Shown one piece after another: positions 1-6,610 of a stretch of DNA of 24,907 bases (its first letter is position 1; the number at the start of each line of letters is the position of its first letter). Origin of the DNA: an uncultured Bacilli bacterium (lineage in GTDB: Bacteria; Bacillota_I; Bacilli_A; RF39; UBA660). The notes beneath the pieces were generated by a model. That model saw only the letters and a program-made list of their open reading frames with translations. It did not search any database and was not told the DNA's origin. Made by a program: the position numbers and the translations under genes. Location: contig CAPHZB010000017.1 in assembly GCA_948629335.1 (NCBI GenBank), positions 1 through 24,907 of the forward strand. The letters run 5' to 3'.

Positions 1-491
1 ATCTGCTATATTTTAATTTGACGAAATCGATATTAATTTATTTTGACGATCTATAGTATACGTTACATATAATTTCATATTCTATCTCCTCCTCTTCTAT
101 AAATTTTATCAATTCCATCTACATAATTATTGTAAATCCATTTCTCTATGTCCTTCATATCATTCGTTTCATAATAATAAGTTTAATAAAATATTTGCAA
201 CCTTTTTAACAGATACAGAAATAATCCCTTACCCATATCATTTCTTTATTAAGAATATTTTAGCTATATTCCCATCCCCTTTATCTTGAGATTCACTAAG
301 CAGTGTAATATTCAATCTTTGCATATTTGAAAGTGTACCTTTTAAATACAATCAATCGTTAAATCATCAGTAATTGTGTTTAAAACAAATTTTCAACTGT
401 CTTTTGATTCCTTCTATTTTATGATATCTCGCTTTATTCTTTCTTCCTGCCTAGTTTTTACATTGACCACTCTCCTATACCAGTATAGCAC
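1..491 (-). other. Region without an intact gene; probably decayed coding DNA
   Basis: On the minus strand, short open stretches alternate with stops and cannot be joined into a recognisable protein. One 21-codon frame (78 down to 13, beginning MKLYVTYTID) has a strong GAGGAGG site nine bases ahead of its ATG, and a 27-codon frame runs into it. These may be the end of a frameshifted gene or a tiny peptide gene; I cannot name either. Nothing on the plus strand looks coding. Confidence 0.4.
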
Positions 492-525
492 AAAAAAGCA
501 AGGTTTGGTGCAACAAACCTGCTTT
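492..525 (-). terminator. Intrinsic terminator of the XRE regulator gene
   Basis: Read on the minus strand, AAGCAGGTTTG and CAAACCTTGCTT pair over 11 bp with one bulged T, closing a six-base loop, followed by six T. It starts six bases after the stop codon of the regulator gene. Confidence 0.8.
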
Positions 526-530
526 ATAAA

Positions 531-1097
531 TCATTCACACATACCATGATTATTTTTAAAATAATCATTTATATTTTCCTCTGTTTTTGTCATGTCATCA
601 AAATCAGTATAATTTTCTTTCAATTCTTTTTGTAAATCATTTGAACAATTTGAGCAATTAAAATATCCATCTGTTCCAACAGAAATCTTATACTCCTTAT
701 TATCAATGGAACAGTCTACTTCTATACTTTCTATCGTGCTTTCTTCTATAGTACCCCTTTTAGGAACAGCAAACAACAAAAATGCAAGAACGTCAATAAC
801 GAGTAAAATCACAAGTGCTATTCCAATTCCTTTTACGATTTTAATGATAAGACCTGCTAATTTTTCTGTATTACTAACTTTCTCTTCCAATACACTTTTT
901 ATTTCATTATCTAGTAATTCATCAATACTTATGTGTAAGGCTTTTGATAACATTTTTAATTGTGTTGGATTTGGTGAGGTTTCCCCAAGTTCCCAATTCG
1001 ATATGGTTTGTCTAGTGACTTCAACCTTTTCGCCTAATTGTTCTTGTGAAAGTCCATTTTCTTTTCTTAGTTTTAAAATCTTTTCTCCTAATTTCAT
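531..1097 (-). CDS. XRE-family helix-turn-helix regulator with a transmembrane segment
   Basis: A 188-residue protein. Residues about 5-60 form a Cro/C1-type helix-turn-helix (LGEKILKLRKENGLSQEQLG, then TRQTISNWELG). A hydrophobic segment follows at about 84-112 (LIIKIVKGIGIALVILLVID), then a roughly 75-residue C-terminal part with four or five cysteines (CSID, FNCSNC, MCE) that would lie outside the membrane. This points to a membrane-tethered DNA-binding protein that may sense an external or envelope signal, which is inference from layout. The ATG at 1097 has an AGAGAG site and starts with the canonical MKLGEKI. It lies 115 bases downstream of the ABC-F gene on the same strand and ends in its own terminator. 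A 14-bp palindrome upstream may be its operator. The target genes are unknown. Confidence 0.8.
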   Translation of the reverse strand: MKLGEKILKLRKENGLSQEQLGEKVEVTRQTISNWELGETSPNPTQLKMLSKALHISIDELLDNEIKSVLEEKVSNTEKLAGLIIKIVKGIGIALVILLVIDVLAFLLFAVPKRGTIEESTIESIEVDCSIDNKEYKISVGTDGYFNCSNCSNDLQKELKENYTDFDDMTKTEENINDYFKNNHGMCE

Positions 1098-1147
1098 GTT
1101 TCTCTCTTTTCACAAACAATTATAAAATACAAAATGTTTCTTATCTA

Positions 1148-1161
1148 CCAAAGTTCTTTGG
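1148..1161. promoter_or_regulatory. 14-bp palindrome, possible operator
   Basis: CCAAAG-TT-CTTTGG is a perfect inverted repeat ahead of the XRE gene. A TTGACA (minus strand, 1172-1167) lies immediately upstream, though no good -10 is at standard spacing. Position and symmetry suit autoregulation by the helix-turn-helix protein; this is inference. Confidence 0.35.
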
Positions 1162-1212
1162 AATTTTGTCAAAGATTTTTAACATGTCGCTCTTTTTCTA
1201 ATGAATTAAAAA

Positions 1213-2715
1213 TCATCTTTCTTTTATTAATCCATTCTTTGTTAAAGTGTATACACTGTCAATTACTTCTTCTATATATTTTCTATCATGTGATATGCTT
1301 ATAATCGTTCCTTTATAAGCCTTTAATACATTTCGAATAACTGGATTAGACAATGGACTCACATTTCTTGTTGGTTCATCTAATAATAAAACATTGCACT
1401 GTTCCAATACTAATTTAATAAGAAATAATTTTGCTTTTGTGCCATTACTTAAATCTTTTATTTTCCCTGTCATTTCTTCTTTTGTGAATTTCATATTTCC
1501 TAAATACATACGTGCTTTTGTCATTTCATACACATTCCCACTTGAAGAAACAAAATCGAGTACATATTCATATTGATTTAAGATATCATCATAGTTTTGG
1601 GGCATATAACCTACCTTGATGTCTGTTCTATCTTTTAATTCTTGATAAATTTGTTTCATTAAAGTGGACTTACCAACCCCATTTTTACCAATAATACAGA
1701 GGTGTTTGTTGCCAATAACATCCAAACAAACATTTTTAGATAATATTTTATTTTGAATTTTTAGTGTAGGTATATGTAAACTTATTATATTTTTTGTTCG
1801 TGGTATTTCTACTTCGTCAAAAAAGAAATGAATACTCTCCTCAACATCTGGTATCTCAGTTAATTGGACACCATCTAATTTCTTTTCCTGTGATTTTAAA
1901 GAATGCATTTTCTTTTTTAAAACTTGTGCCTCATGAGGATTCTTCCTAGAAACTGTATTTTGTCTATATTCTACCTTTTCCATTATTTTCCTTAGTTTTT
2001 CTTGTTGTTTGTTAAATTCTCTTTTTTCTAGCTTTGCTACTTGTGTTTGTTTACCAATTTTTCTAAGTCGCATGTCAACATAGGTATCATAATTCATTTT
2101 TAATAAAGTATGTCTACAGTCCGTTTTTTTCATAATCTGTTCTATGTGTAAAATTATGGTGGCTGTATTTGACAATAAAGTCTCATCATGTGAAACATAG
2201 ATAATTGGTTTATCTGTTTCATTAATGAATTTTTCTAACCATTGTAATGTTTCAATATCTAAATCATTTGTAGGTTCATCTAATAATAGAATATCATATT
2301 CATCCAAGAGCAATTTTAAAATACTTACCTTTACCTTTTCTCCACCAGATAGTGTATGTACAACTTGTTCTAATATGTCATCTTTTAAATGTAGTACATC
2401 TAAATTTTTATAGAGATGATTGATTTTACCATAATAATCATTTGCATCCTTGAATAAAAAATCATATACCGTTTTATTTATATTTTCTTCATGCATAGAT
2501 TGTTCTAGATACCCAATTCGATTTCCTTGTGTGTTAATATTTCCTGTTACTTCTGCATAGGAACATTTTCCTACAATTACTTTTAATAAGGTGGATTTTC
2601 CATTTCCTTCTTCTCCAATAATAGCAAGCTTATCTCCCTTATTTAGTGTAAAAGATACATTTTTTACTAAATATCTATCCTTTACTCTTATACTTAAATT
2701 ATTTACTTCAAACAT
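1213..2715 (-). CDS. ABC-F family ATP-binding protein, antibiotic-resistance (ribosomal protection) type
   Basis: A soluble protein of 500 residues with two nucleotide-binding domains and no membrane segments. Domain 1 has Walker A GEEGNGKST, signature LSGGEKVK and Walker B LLLDEPTNDLD. A charged helical linker (about residues 200-290, rich in K, E, Q) connects to domain 2 with GKNGVGKST, LSNGTKAK and the altered Walker B stretch DEPTRNVSPLSNPVIR, which is typical of the Vga/Lsa/Sal resistance branch. Members bind the ribosomal E site and displace lincosamide, streptogramin A or pleuromutilin antibiotics. The start is placed at MFEVNN because GAGGAGG lies six bases before it; an in-frame ATG eight codons upstream (MPIKRRHN) falls inside a hairpin arm with no such site. 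A leader peptide and two competing hairpins precede it, suggesting antibiotic-responsive expression. Exact drug specificity cannot be read from sequence. Confidence 0.88.
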   Translation of the reverse strand: MFEVNNLSIRVKDRYLVKNVSFTLNKGDKLAIIGEEGNGKSTLLKVIVGKCSYAEVTGNINTQGNRIGYLEQSMHEENINKTVYDFLFKDANDYYGKINHLYKNLDVLHLKDDILEQVVHTLSGGEKVKVSILKLLLDEYDILLLDEPTNDLDIETLQWLEKFINETDKPIIYVSHDETLLSNTATIILHIEQIMKKTDCRHTLLKMNYDTYVDMRLRKIGKQTQVAKLEKREFNKQQEKLRKIMEKVEYRQNTVSRKNPHEAQVLKKKMHSLKSQEKKLDGVQLTEIPDVEESIHFFFDEVEIPRTKNIISLHIPTLKIQNKILSKNVCLDVIGNKHLCIIGKNGVGKSTLMKQIYQELKDRTDIKVGYMPQNYDDILNQYEYVLDFVSSSGNVYEMTKARMYLGNMKFTKEEMTGKIKDLSNGTKAKLFLIKLVLEQCNVLLLDEPTRNVSPLSNPVIRNVLKAYKGTIISISHDRKYIEEVIDSVYTLTKNGLIKER

Positions 2716-2759
2716 ATTATGCCTCCTCTTTATTGGCATAATCCAAGTTTATGCCATAC
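2716..2759 (-). promoter_or_regulatory. Mutually exclusive hairpins controlling ABC-F translation
   Basis: Three copies of one 7-8 base motif occur between leader peptide and gene. TGGCATAA (2756-2749) can pair with TTATGCCA (2741-2734), 8 bp with a 7-base loop. Alternatively ATTATGCC (2742-2735) can pair with GGCATAAT (2723-2716), 8 bp with an 11-base loop, which would lock up the GGAGG site and abut the ATG at 2715. The two stems share the middle arm, so only one can form. No T run follows, so control would be of translation rather than transcription. Confidence 0.65.
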
Positions 2760-2780
2760 TTATTTTCTTTGTGTTCTCAT
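2760..2780 (-). CDS. Leader peptide MRTQRK upstream of the ABC-F gene
   Basis: A seven-codon frame (ATG AGA ACA CAA AGA AAA TAA) with a very strong ribosome site, GGGAGGTG, five bases ahead of its ATG. Its stop lies three bases before the first arm of the hairpin pair described downstream, and it lies about 30 bases after the predicted transcription start. The position, size and basic composition fit the translated leader peptides that control ribosome-protection and rRNA-methylase genes by ribosome-mediated attenuation. The peptide sequence itself is not one I recognise. Confidence 0.65.
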   Translation of the reverse strand: MRTQRK

Positions 2781-2817
2781 TTTCTCACCTCCCTATTAAT
2801 CATTCTGACTTATGCCT

Positions 2818-2826
2818 ATTATAACA
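2818..2826 (-). promoter_or_regulatory. Extended -10 promoter for leader peptide and ABC-F gene
   Basis: TGTTATAAT matches the extended -10 consensus exactly; start expected near 2811. The -35 region is weak. Confidence 0.6.
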
Positions 2827-2989
2827 TGGTTTTCAAGTTGATAGTCTTTATTAATTAATATCTACATCTAAACAAATTAACGATACACTCTAATTTTATT
2901 TTTCTAACCTTATAAAAGAATGCTAGTAACTCCATCAAACTAAAAGTTAAGCATAAAAAAGGCGACATCCTCGCTAATAGAATCATTCA

Positions 2990-3020
2990 ATTCTAAGTGT
3001 AACTAGTCACCACTTAGAAT
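2990..3020. repeat. Perfect 10-bp inverted repeat (hairpin)
   Basis: ATTCTAAGTG at 2990-2999 and CACTTAGAAT at 3011-3020 pair perfectly around an 11-base loop. On the minus strand it is followed about 30 bases later by a small GCGA/TCGC hairpin and six T (near 2955-2975), which may end a transcript. The rest of 2830-3072 shows no coding content. Confidence 0.5.
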
Positions 3021-3072
3021 GCAAACTCAAAAAAGAAATTCCTTCATCCTCTGCATTTGATATCTGAAAAAC

Positions 3073-3168
3073 TTATACTCCCATATTATTAAATTCATTA
3101 CATTTTTCTTCTAAAAGTTATATAATTTTTGACTATCTTTTTATAAGTTCTTAAATGTCGCTATAACC
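3073..3168 (-). pseudogene. Decayed C-terminal end of a ToxN/AbiQ-like toxin (copy 2)
   Basis: One minus-strand frame reads GYSDI, stop, ELIKR, stop, SKII, stop, LLEEKCNEFNNMGV, stop. The LLEEKC tail after a basic stretch is the usual end of ToxN/AbiQ-family type III toxins, and the DNA around it (CTTTTAGAAGAAAA) also occurs in the better preserved remnant near 3.9 kb. With three in-frame stops and no upstream body this is a remnant only. The family call rests on the short tail and on the sister copy. Confidence 0.4.
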
Positions 3169-3245
3169 TTTATTTATAAGTGTTTATGGCTTTTTTTTAA
3201 AAGATATTCACATATATTTTTATAATTTTTTATATTTGTGCTTTC

Positions 3246-3272
3246 AAAAGTAGTAAATTGGTAGTAAAATTT
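3246..3272. repeat. Left copy of an imperfect direct repeat
   Basis: AAAAGTAGTAA, three variable bases, then GTAGTAAAATTT. A near-identical 26-bp copy is at 3830-3855. The pair brackets the small gene at 3499-3759 and its structured 3' region, about 580 bp. Each copy also contains GTAGTAA twice. It could mark the ends of a small inserted cassette. Confidence 0.5.
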
Positions 3273-3305
3273 AGAAATGTTTTTTATGCATTATTTTAAA
3301 ATAAT

Positions 3306-3344
3306 AAAAAAAAACTATACAGTGTCATGATAACGAATTATAGT
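3306..3344 (-). terminator. Probable intrinsic terminator
   Basis: A six-base AT-rich stem (ACTATA/TATAGT) with a long loop is followed by a run of eight or nine T on the minus strand. The stem is weak but the T run is long. Confidence 0.45.
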
Positions 3345-3415
3345 CTTATAGGCGAAACTAGTGGCGTTAGCCAATAAAGTCCTCGCCATAATAAGGATAG
3401 TATTACCCTTATTAT
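3306..3415 (-). ncRNA. Structured RNA or structured 3' UTR of unknown class
   Basis: On the minus strand three hairpins follow one another. First, ATAATAAGG (3415-3407) pairs with CCTTATTAT (3396-3388), 9 bp with a 10-base loop. Second, a nested element has an outer GGCGA (3387-3383) with TCGCC (3355-3351) and an inner TGGC-TAAC-GCCA (3373-3362). Third, ACTATA (3344-3339) with TATAGT (3319-3314) is followed by at least eight T and acts as terminator. Such dense structure is unusual in this AT-rich DNA. It lies 84 bases after the stop of the small gene 3499-3759 and could be its 3' UTR or a separate RNA. I do not recognise the family. Confidence 0.4.
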
Positions 3416-3498
3416 GTAGCATGAAGCATGTTGCAAAGTTTAATAATTATTATAAATGATAATTATAAAATTGTGGATTAAACCCATGAATATATTTA

Positions 3499-3759
3499 TT
3501 ATATTGTTCTACCTTTATCAATTGATGATTTAGCATGTCTAAAACCTGTCTTAAATCCTATTGAAAATCCAGTATCTATTAGTTGACCTAGTTTTAAAAT
3601 TTCTAAATCTCCCATACTTGATAGTGTTTCTACTCCAAATATTAAAACTATTTGTTCTGCTAGTGTTTTAGTTTGTTCTGACATTGCTACAATTTGATCA
3701 TAACTTACATTATATGATGCATTCATTATTTGAATTACTCTTTGTACTATTTGTTCCAT
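3499..3759 (-). CDS. Small protein of unknown function, 86 residues
   Basis: The start is well supported: AGGAGG lies six bases before the ATG, and TGTTATATT, an extended -10-like site, lies just upstream. The protein (MEQIVQRVIQIMNASYNVSY...) looks mostly alpha-helical and soluble, with a C-terminal stretch FSIGFKTGFRHAKSS rich in glycine, aromatic and basic residues. No membrane segment, signal peptide or catalytic motif is evident, and I do not recognise the family. It sits between two imperfect 26-27-bp direct repeats and between two decayed ToxN-like tails, with a structured RNA segment downstream. It appears to be the only intact gene in the 2.8-4.2 kb stretch, so it may be the cargo of a small insertion. 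Confidence 0.65.
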   Translation of the reverse strand: MEQIVQRVIQIMNASYNVSYDQIVAMSEQTKTLAEQIVLIFGVETLSSMGDLEILKLGQLIDTGFSIGFKTGFRHAKSSIDKGRTI

Positions 3760-3829
3760 AATTGCCTCCTAAATATAATATAACATATTTTTGATATTAT
3801 AGAAATCCCAAAATATGGAATTCTTTTTT

Positions 3830-3855
3830 AAAAGTAGTAATTAGTAGTAAAATTT
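3830..3855. repeat. Right copy of an imperfect direct repeat
   Basis: AAAAGTAGTAA, TTA, GTAGTAAAATTT; partner of the copy at 3246-3272, differing mainly by one base of length and two substitutions in the middle. Confidence 0.5.
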
Positions 3856-3893
3856 TATTAAAAACTTTCACATATACCCATAAATAAAGACTT

Positions 3894-4170
3894 TTATAGT
3901 GAAATTACATTTTCTTCTAAAAGTTAAAATTACAGCACCTTTTAGCTATATTAGAATTTAATGTACCATCTATATATTTATCGTATAATTTTTTAGATCT
4001 CCCATATAATTTTCATCATCACGATTTAACCAATAGATTTGTTCTTTTAATAGTTTTGTATACTTTTCCTCTGATTTAGTGAAACACTCTTTATCTAAAT
4101 CTAATTTAATAATATTATTTTCAGTAACTGGTAGCATATTATTAAAATGAATTGCACCCAATTCTTTTAC
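3894..4170 (-). pseudogene. C-terminal half of a ToxN/AbiQ-like type III toxin, frameshifted (copy 1)
   Basis: The frame 4161-3970 reads LGAIHFNNMLPVTENNIIKL and continues to KYTKLLKEQIYWLNRDDENY. The block G-x-I-x-F-N-N-M-x-P-V followed by YxxLLxxQ is characteristic of ToxN/AbiQ endoribonucleases, the toxin half of type III (protein-RNA) toxin-antitoxin systems. After a frameshift near 3985 the homology resumes as KKLYDKYIDGTLNSNIAKRC, then CNF and, after a further one-base loss, LLEENVISL, the expected C-terminal end. The N-terminal half is missing: upstream DNA switches directly to a hydrolase fragment. No tandem repeat array of a toxI antitoxin is seen. It is non-functional as it stands. 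Confidence 0.55.
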
Positions 4171-4251
4171 TCAATTGACTTTTTAAACATGGTATCCAGT
4201 TTTATATGGATTTTCATAAGAACCATGTATGATAAAGTAATTCTCCTCCAT
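4163..4251 (-). pseudogene. N-terminal fragment of an RBBP9/YdeN-type serine hydrolase (copy 1)
   Basis: Starts MEENYFIIHGSYENPYK; after a one-base shift it continues NWIPCLKSQLSKR. HG at the start of strand 1 followed by NPYxNW...WLKxQL is the opening of small alpha/beta hydrolases of the RBBP9/YdeN family. About 30 of the usual 180 or so residues remain, ending where the ToxN-like fragment begins, so the catalytic serine is lost. It starts seven bases after the stop of the NTF2-like gene. A second copy of the same opening lies at 12263-12406, also behind an NTF2-like gene. Confidence 0.6.
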
Positions 4252-4258
4252 ATTTTAC

Positions 4259-4627
4259 CTAACACTCTTTAGTAAAACGCCACTGTTTAAAGTATGTGCA
4301 TTTTCCTTCTTTATTTAGCGCGATTTGGAAAATACCATCTATCTCTTGTTTTACGTTATTGGATAACATAGTCCTAGTCATTTTCCAATTAATAATGCCA
4401 AAATCATTATTATAAGCAACTATTTCATATTGATAAGTAATGTCTTTTTGGTTATCCGCTACAATATTCCACAACTGAGTTACTTCCTCAAACGACTTAC
4501 AAGGTTTGTCAATTGGATTTTCATAATACTCTACCTCTTTATCTAAAGTATTAAGTGTTCGTTTCCAATCCAATTCTTTCCAGGAATCCATAAATTCTTT
4601 TGTCCAATTATCATACATTTCTTTCAT
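4259..4627 (-). CDS. NTF2-like / SnoaL-like small protein
   Basis: A 122-residue protein. The pattern of an N-terminal helix with paired W (WTKEFMDSWKELDWKRTLN), a YYENP segment, SFEEVTQLWNIV, then alternating strands (ITYQYEIVAYNNDFGIINWK) ending IDGIFQIALNKEGKCTYFKQW is the usual order of the NTF2-like cone fold, which serves as an enzyme or ligand-binding scaffold. No activity can be assigned. GGAGGG precedes the ATG at 4627. The gene that followed it, a hydrolase, is now a frameshifted fragment. A paralogue with the same WxxxxxN...DGIYEI...YFKSW layout is at 13060-13407. Confidence 0.75.
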   Translation of the reverse strand: MKEMYDNWTKEFMDSWKELDWKRTLNTLDKEVEYYENPIDKPCKSFEEVTQLWNIVADNQKDITYQYEIVAYNNDFGIINWKMTRTMLSNNVKQEIDGIFQIALNKEGKCTYFKQWRFTKEC

Positions 4628-4870
4628 TTTTATTCTCCCTCCAATTTTTTAATAATATAATAACAATATTGATTACATATTATCTATGCAATTTCATTCC
4701 ATCAATACTTATATTATCAATTCAGTCTTTTAAAACCATATTATCTTCAATTGCATAAAATTTACTTTTATTTTTAACATATATAGTTGTATTTTCCACA
4801 CCTATTATAACAGATTATGATGTTTATCTATACTTTTCTTATTTTTAACACTCAAAATTTTAGATTATCC

Positions 4871-5761
4871 TCATTTAGAAAGTACAATAGCCATTTTTAA
4901 TTCATTTTTCTCTTTTTTCGCACAGATACTCCCATTCAAATTTTCTATAAATTCTTTTGCAATTGCAAGTCCTAATCCCGTATTTTCTTTTGTCCTTGAT
5001 ATATCAATTGTATAAAATTCATCAAAAATATGTTCTATATCTAAATTGGAATACACAATTGCATTTGTAAACGTAATCATTAGATCTTCCTTATTTTCTA
5101 CAGTTACTTCTAAATTTCCTACTCCATGTTTAAAAGCATTTCCAATCAAATTGTCAAATACGCGTATAAGCATTTCTTTATTTGAAAAAATCTTTATTTT
5201 AGAACTACATGTATTAAATATAATTTTTCGATTGTTTTCCTTAAAATCTTCATAAAAATGCGCTATACTTTCCTCTAATACTGCAATTAGATTTACTTCC
5301 TCTAATGTAGGTGCACTATGATTGGATACTACTTTAGAAAAGAAAAAAAACGAATGGATAAGTTCTTCTAGTCTTTTTAATCTCTCTTCAATTACCTTTA
5401 GATAATGTTGTTTTTCGTCTTGTTCTAAAGAACCTGTATTAATCAAGTTGATATAACCTAGAGCAGATGTTAACGGTGTCCTTAAATCATGAGAAATATT
5501 TGTCATCATTTTTTTCATAGCCTCGTTTTTCTTTTCATAAATAATTTTATTTTCCCGATTCTTCTGTAATAAAACATTAATCTCTTTAATAATTCTAGAT
5601 AAATCTTTATTACTTATTTCTTGATTCATTAATTGATTACTACTGGTTTCCCTTTTATTTTTTAAAAAGATAGCCATCCTTTTTAATTCTTTTGAAATTA
5701 AAAAAAGGTAGGTACTTAAGAAAATAGTAATAATTAATAAAATAATTATTATCCATTCCAT
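4871..5761 (-). CDS. Sensor histidine kinase, HisKA type, paired with the ABC transporter
   Basis: A 296-residue protein. One N-terminal membrane helix (about residues 3-23) and no sizeable external domain, then a coiled linker, the H-box SHDLRTPLTS with phospho-acceptor His91, N-box DNLIGNAFKHG (203-213) and G-box TGLGLAIAKE (261-270). The very short sensor region is typical of kinases that detect a signal through a partner ABC transporter, as in lantibiotic or bacitracin resistance modules. It follows the permease gene by 15 bases with an AAAGGTAG ribosome site, making it the last gene of the module. Its cognate regulator is probably the OmpR-type protein at 7606-8277. The signal is unknown. 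Confidence 0.88.
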   Translation of the reverse strand: MEWIIIILLIITIFLSTYLFLISKELKRMAIFLKNKRETSSNQLMNQEISNKDLSRIIKEINVLLQKNRENKIIYEKKNEAMKKMMTNISHDLRTPLTSALGYINLINTGSLEQDEKQHYLKVIEERLKRLEELIHSFFFFSKVVSNHSAPTLEEVNLIAVLEESIAHFYEDFKENNRKIIFNTCSSKIKIFSNKEMLIRVFDNLIGNAFKHGVGNLEVTVENKEDLMITFTNAIVYSNLDIEHIFDEFYTIDISRTKENTGLGLAIAKEFIENLNGSICAKKEKNELKMAIVLSK

Positions 5762-5776
5762 AGTATCACTACCTTT

Positions 5777-6610
5777 CTATTTTATTTCTGCTCTTTTAAT
5801 AGATGTATATGCAATCAAGTGAAAAACAACAATATAGATAAGTCCGAGAATCGTACATGTCATAACAAATGAAATTGATGGAGATGATGTAAGTTTAGCA
5901 AGAGCAAATTGTAATTCATAATTATAAAACCAATCTGCATTTACTTTGAATAAATTTGTAAATCCTATAACAAGAAGCTGGGTAATTGCAAGGAAAGGAA
6001 TTGTTATGGTATTAAATGTAGCTGTTTTTTTCACAAGAAATGCAATACATATTTGTAAACTTATTATACCATAAAGTAAGGGTAATTGTGTAATGGTTAT
6101 TTTAGTAATCTCATACAGGCTCGAAGAAAAAGAAGAACCATTCATAAATAAGTTTAAAAAATAAAAGAAATAGTTATTAAATAAAATGATAAACGTACAT
6201 AATCCAAATATTAAAATATTTTTTGATAAATAATATTTTTTACGACTAATTGCTGAGGATAATGTATTTTTTACAGATTTATTTGAGAAATCGGTGCATA
6301 AAACAACAACGACAAGAATAATGAATATATAATATAAATTTGCATTCTGTCCTATAACTTCCTTATCTAAAGCAAATGAACCATTTTCTTTCATAATTGT
6401 ACGATATTCTTGAATACTTTTTGCTTTATTTAACTCTTCATACAAAGACACTTCTTCCTCTGTTTGCGTGGTTGCTGTATTAATCCCAACATAACCTGCC
6501 GACATACCAATTGCTGATACAAAACACAACAACAAGACAAGAATAATGGCTATGTAAATTCCTTTTCCCTTTAAAATACGATACATATCTGCTTTAATCA
6601 TATTAAACAT
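5777..6610 (-). CDS. ABC-2 type transporter permease (lantibiotic-immunity-like)
   Basis: About 277 residues with six predicted membrane helices: one near the N-terminus (IYIAIILVLLLCFVSAIGM), an extracellular loop of about 60 residues, then five further hydrophobic blocks (YYIFIILVVVVLCTDF, NILIFGLCTFIILF, LYGIISLQICIAFLV, FLAITQLLVIGF, MTCTILGLIYIVVFHLIA). The conserved interior DFSNKSVKNTLSSAISRKKYY is the cytoplasmic coupling motif of ABC-2 permeases. I start it at MFNMIKADMY because GGAGG sits nine bases before that ATG and touches the one three codons upstream. It overlaps the ATPase gene by eight bases. Together they probably export or exclude a membrane-active peptide. Confidence 0.85.
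   Translation of the reverse strand: MFNMIKADMYRILKGKGIYIAIILVLLLCFVSAIGMSAGYVGINTATTQTEEEVSLYEELNKAKSIQEYRTIMKENGSFALDKEVIGQNANLYYIFIILVVVVLCTDFSNKSVKNTLSSAISRKKYYLSKNILIFGLCTFIILFNNYFFYFLNLFMNGSSFSSSLYEITKITITQLPLLYGIISLQICIAFLVKKTATFNTITIPFLAITQLLVIGFTNLFKVNADWFYNYELQFALAKLTSSPSISFVMTCTILGLIYIVVFHLIAYTSIKRAEIK

Noticed and set aside
3306..3430. oriT of the MobV element
   Set aside because: It lies about 11 kb from the relaxase and outside the island, and lacks the usual MobV nick-site hairpin that I know; left as an unassigned structured region.
3098..3927. ATTACATTTTTCTTCTAAAAGTTA-like sequence at about 3098-3121 and 3904-3926 as a mobile-element repeat
   Set aside because: Both copies are the coding DNA for the ToxN-like LLEE tail, so homology of the gene fragments explains them.
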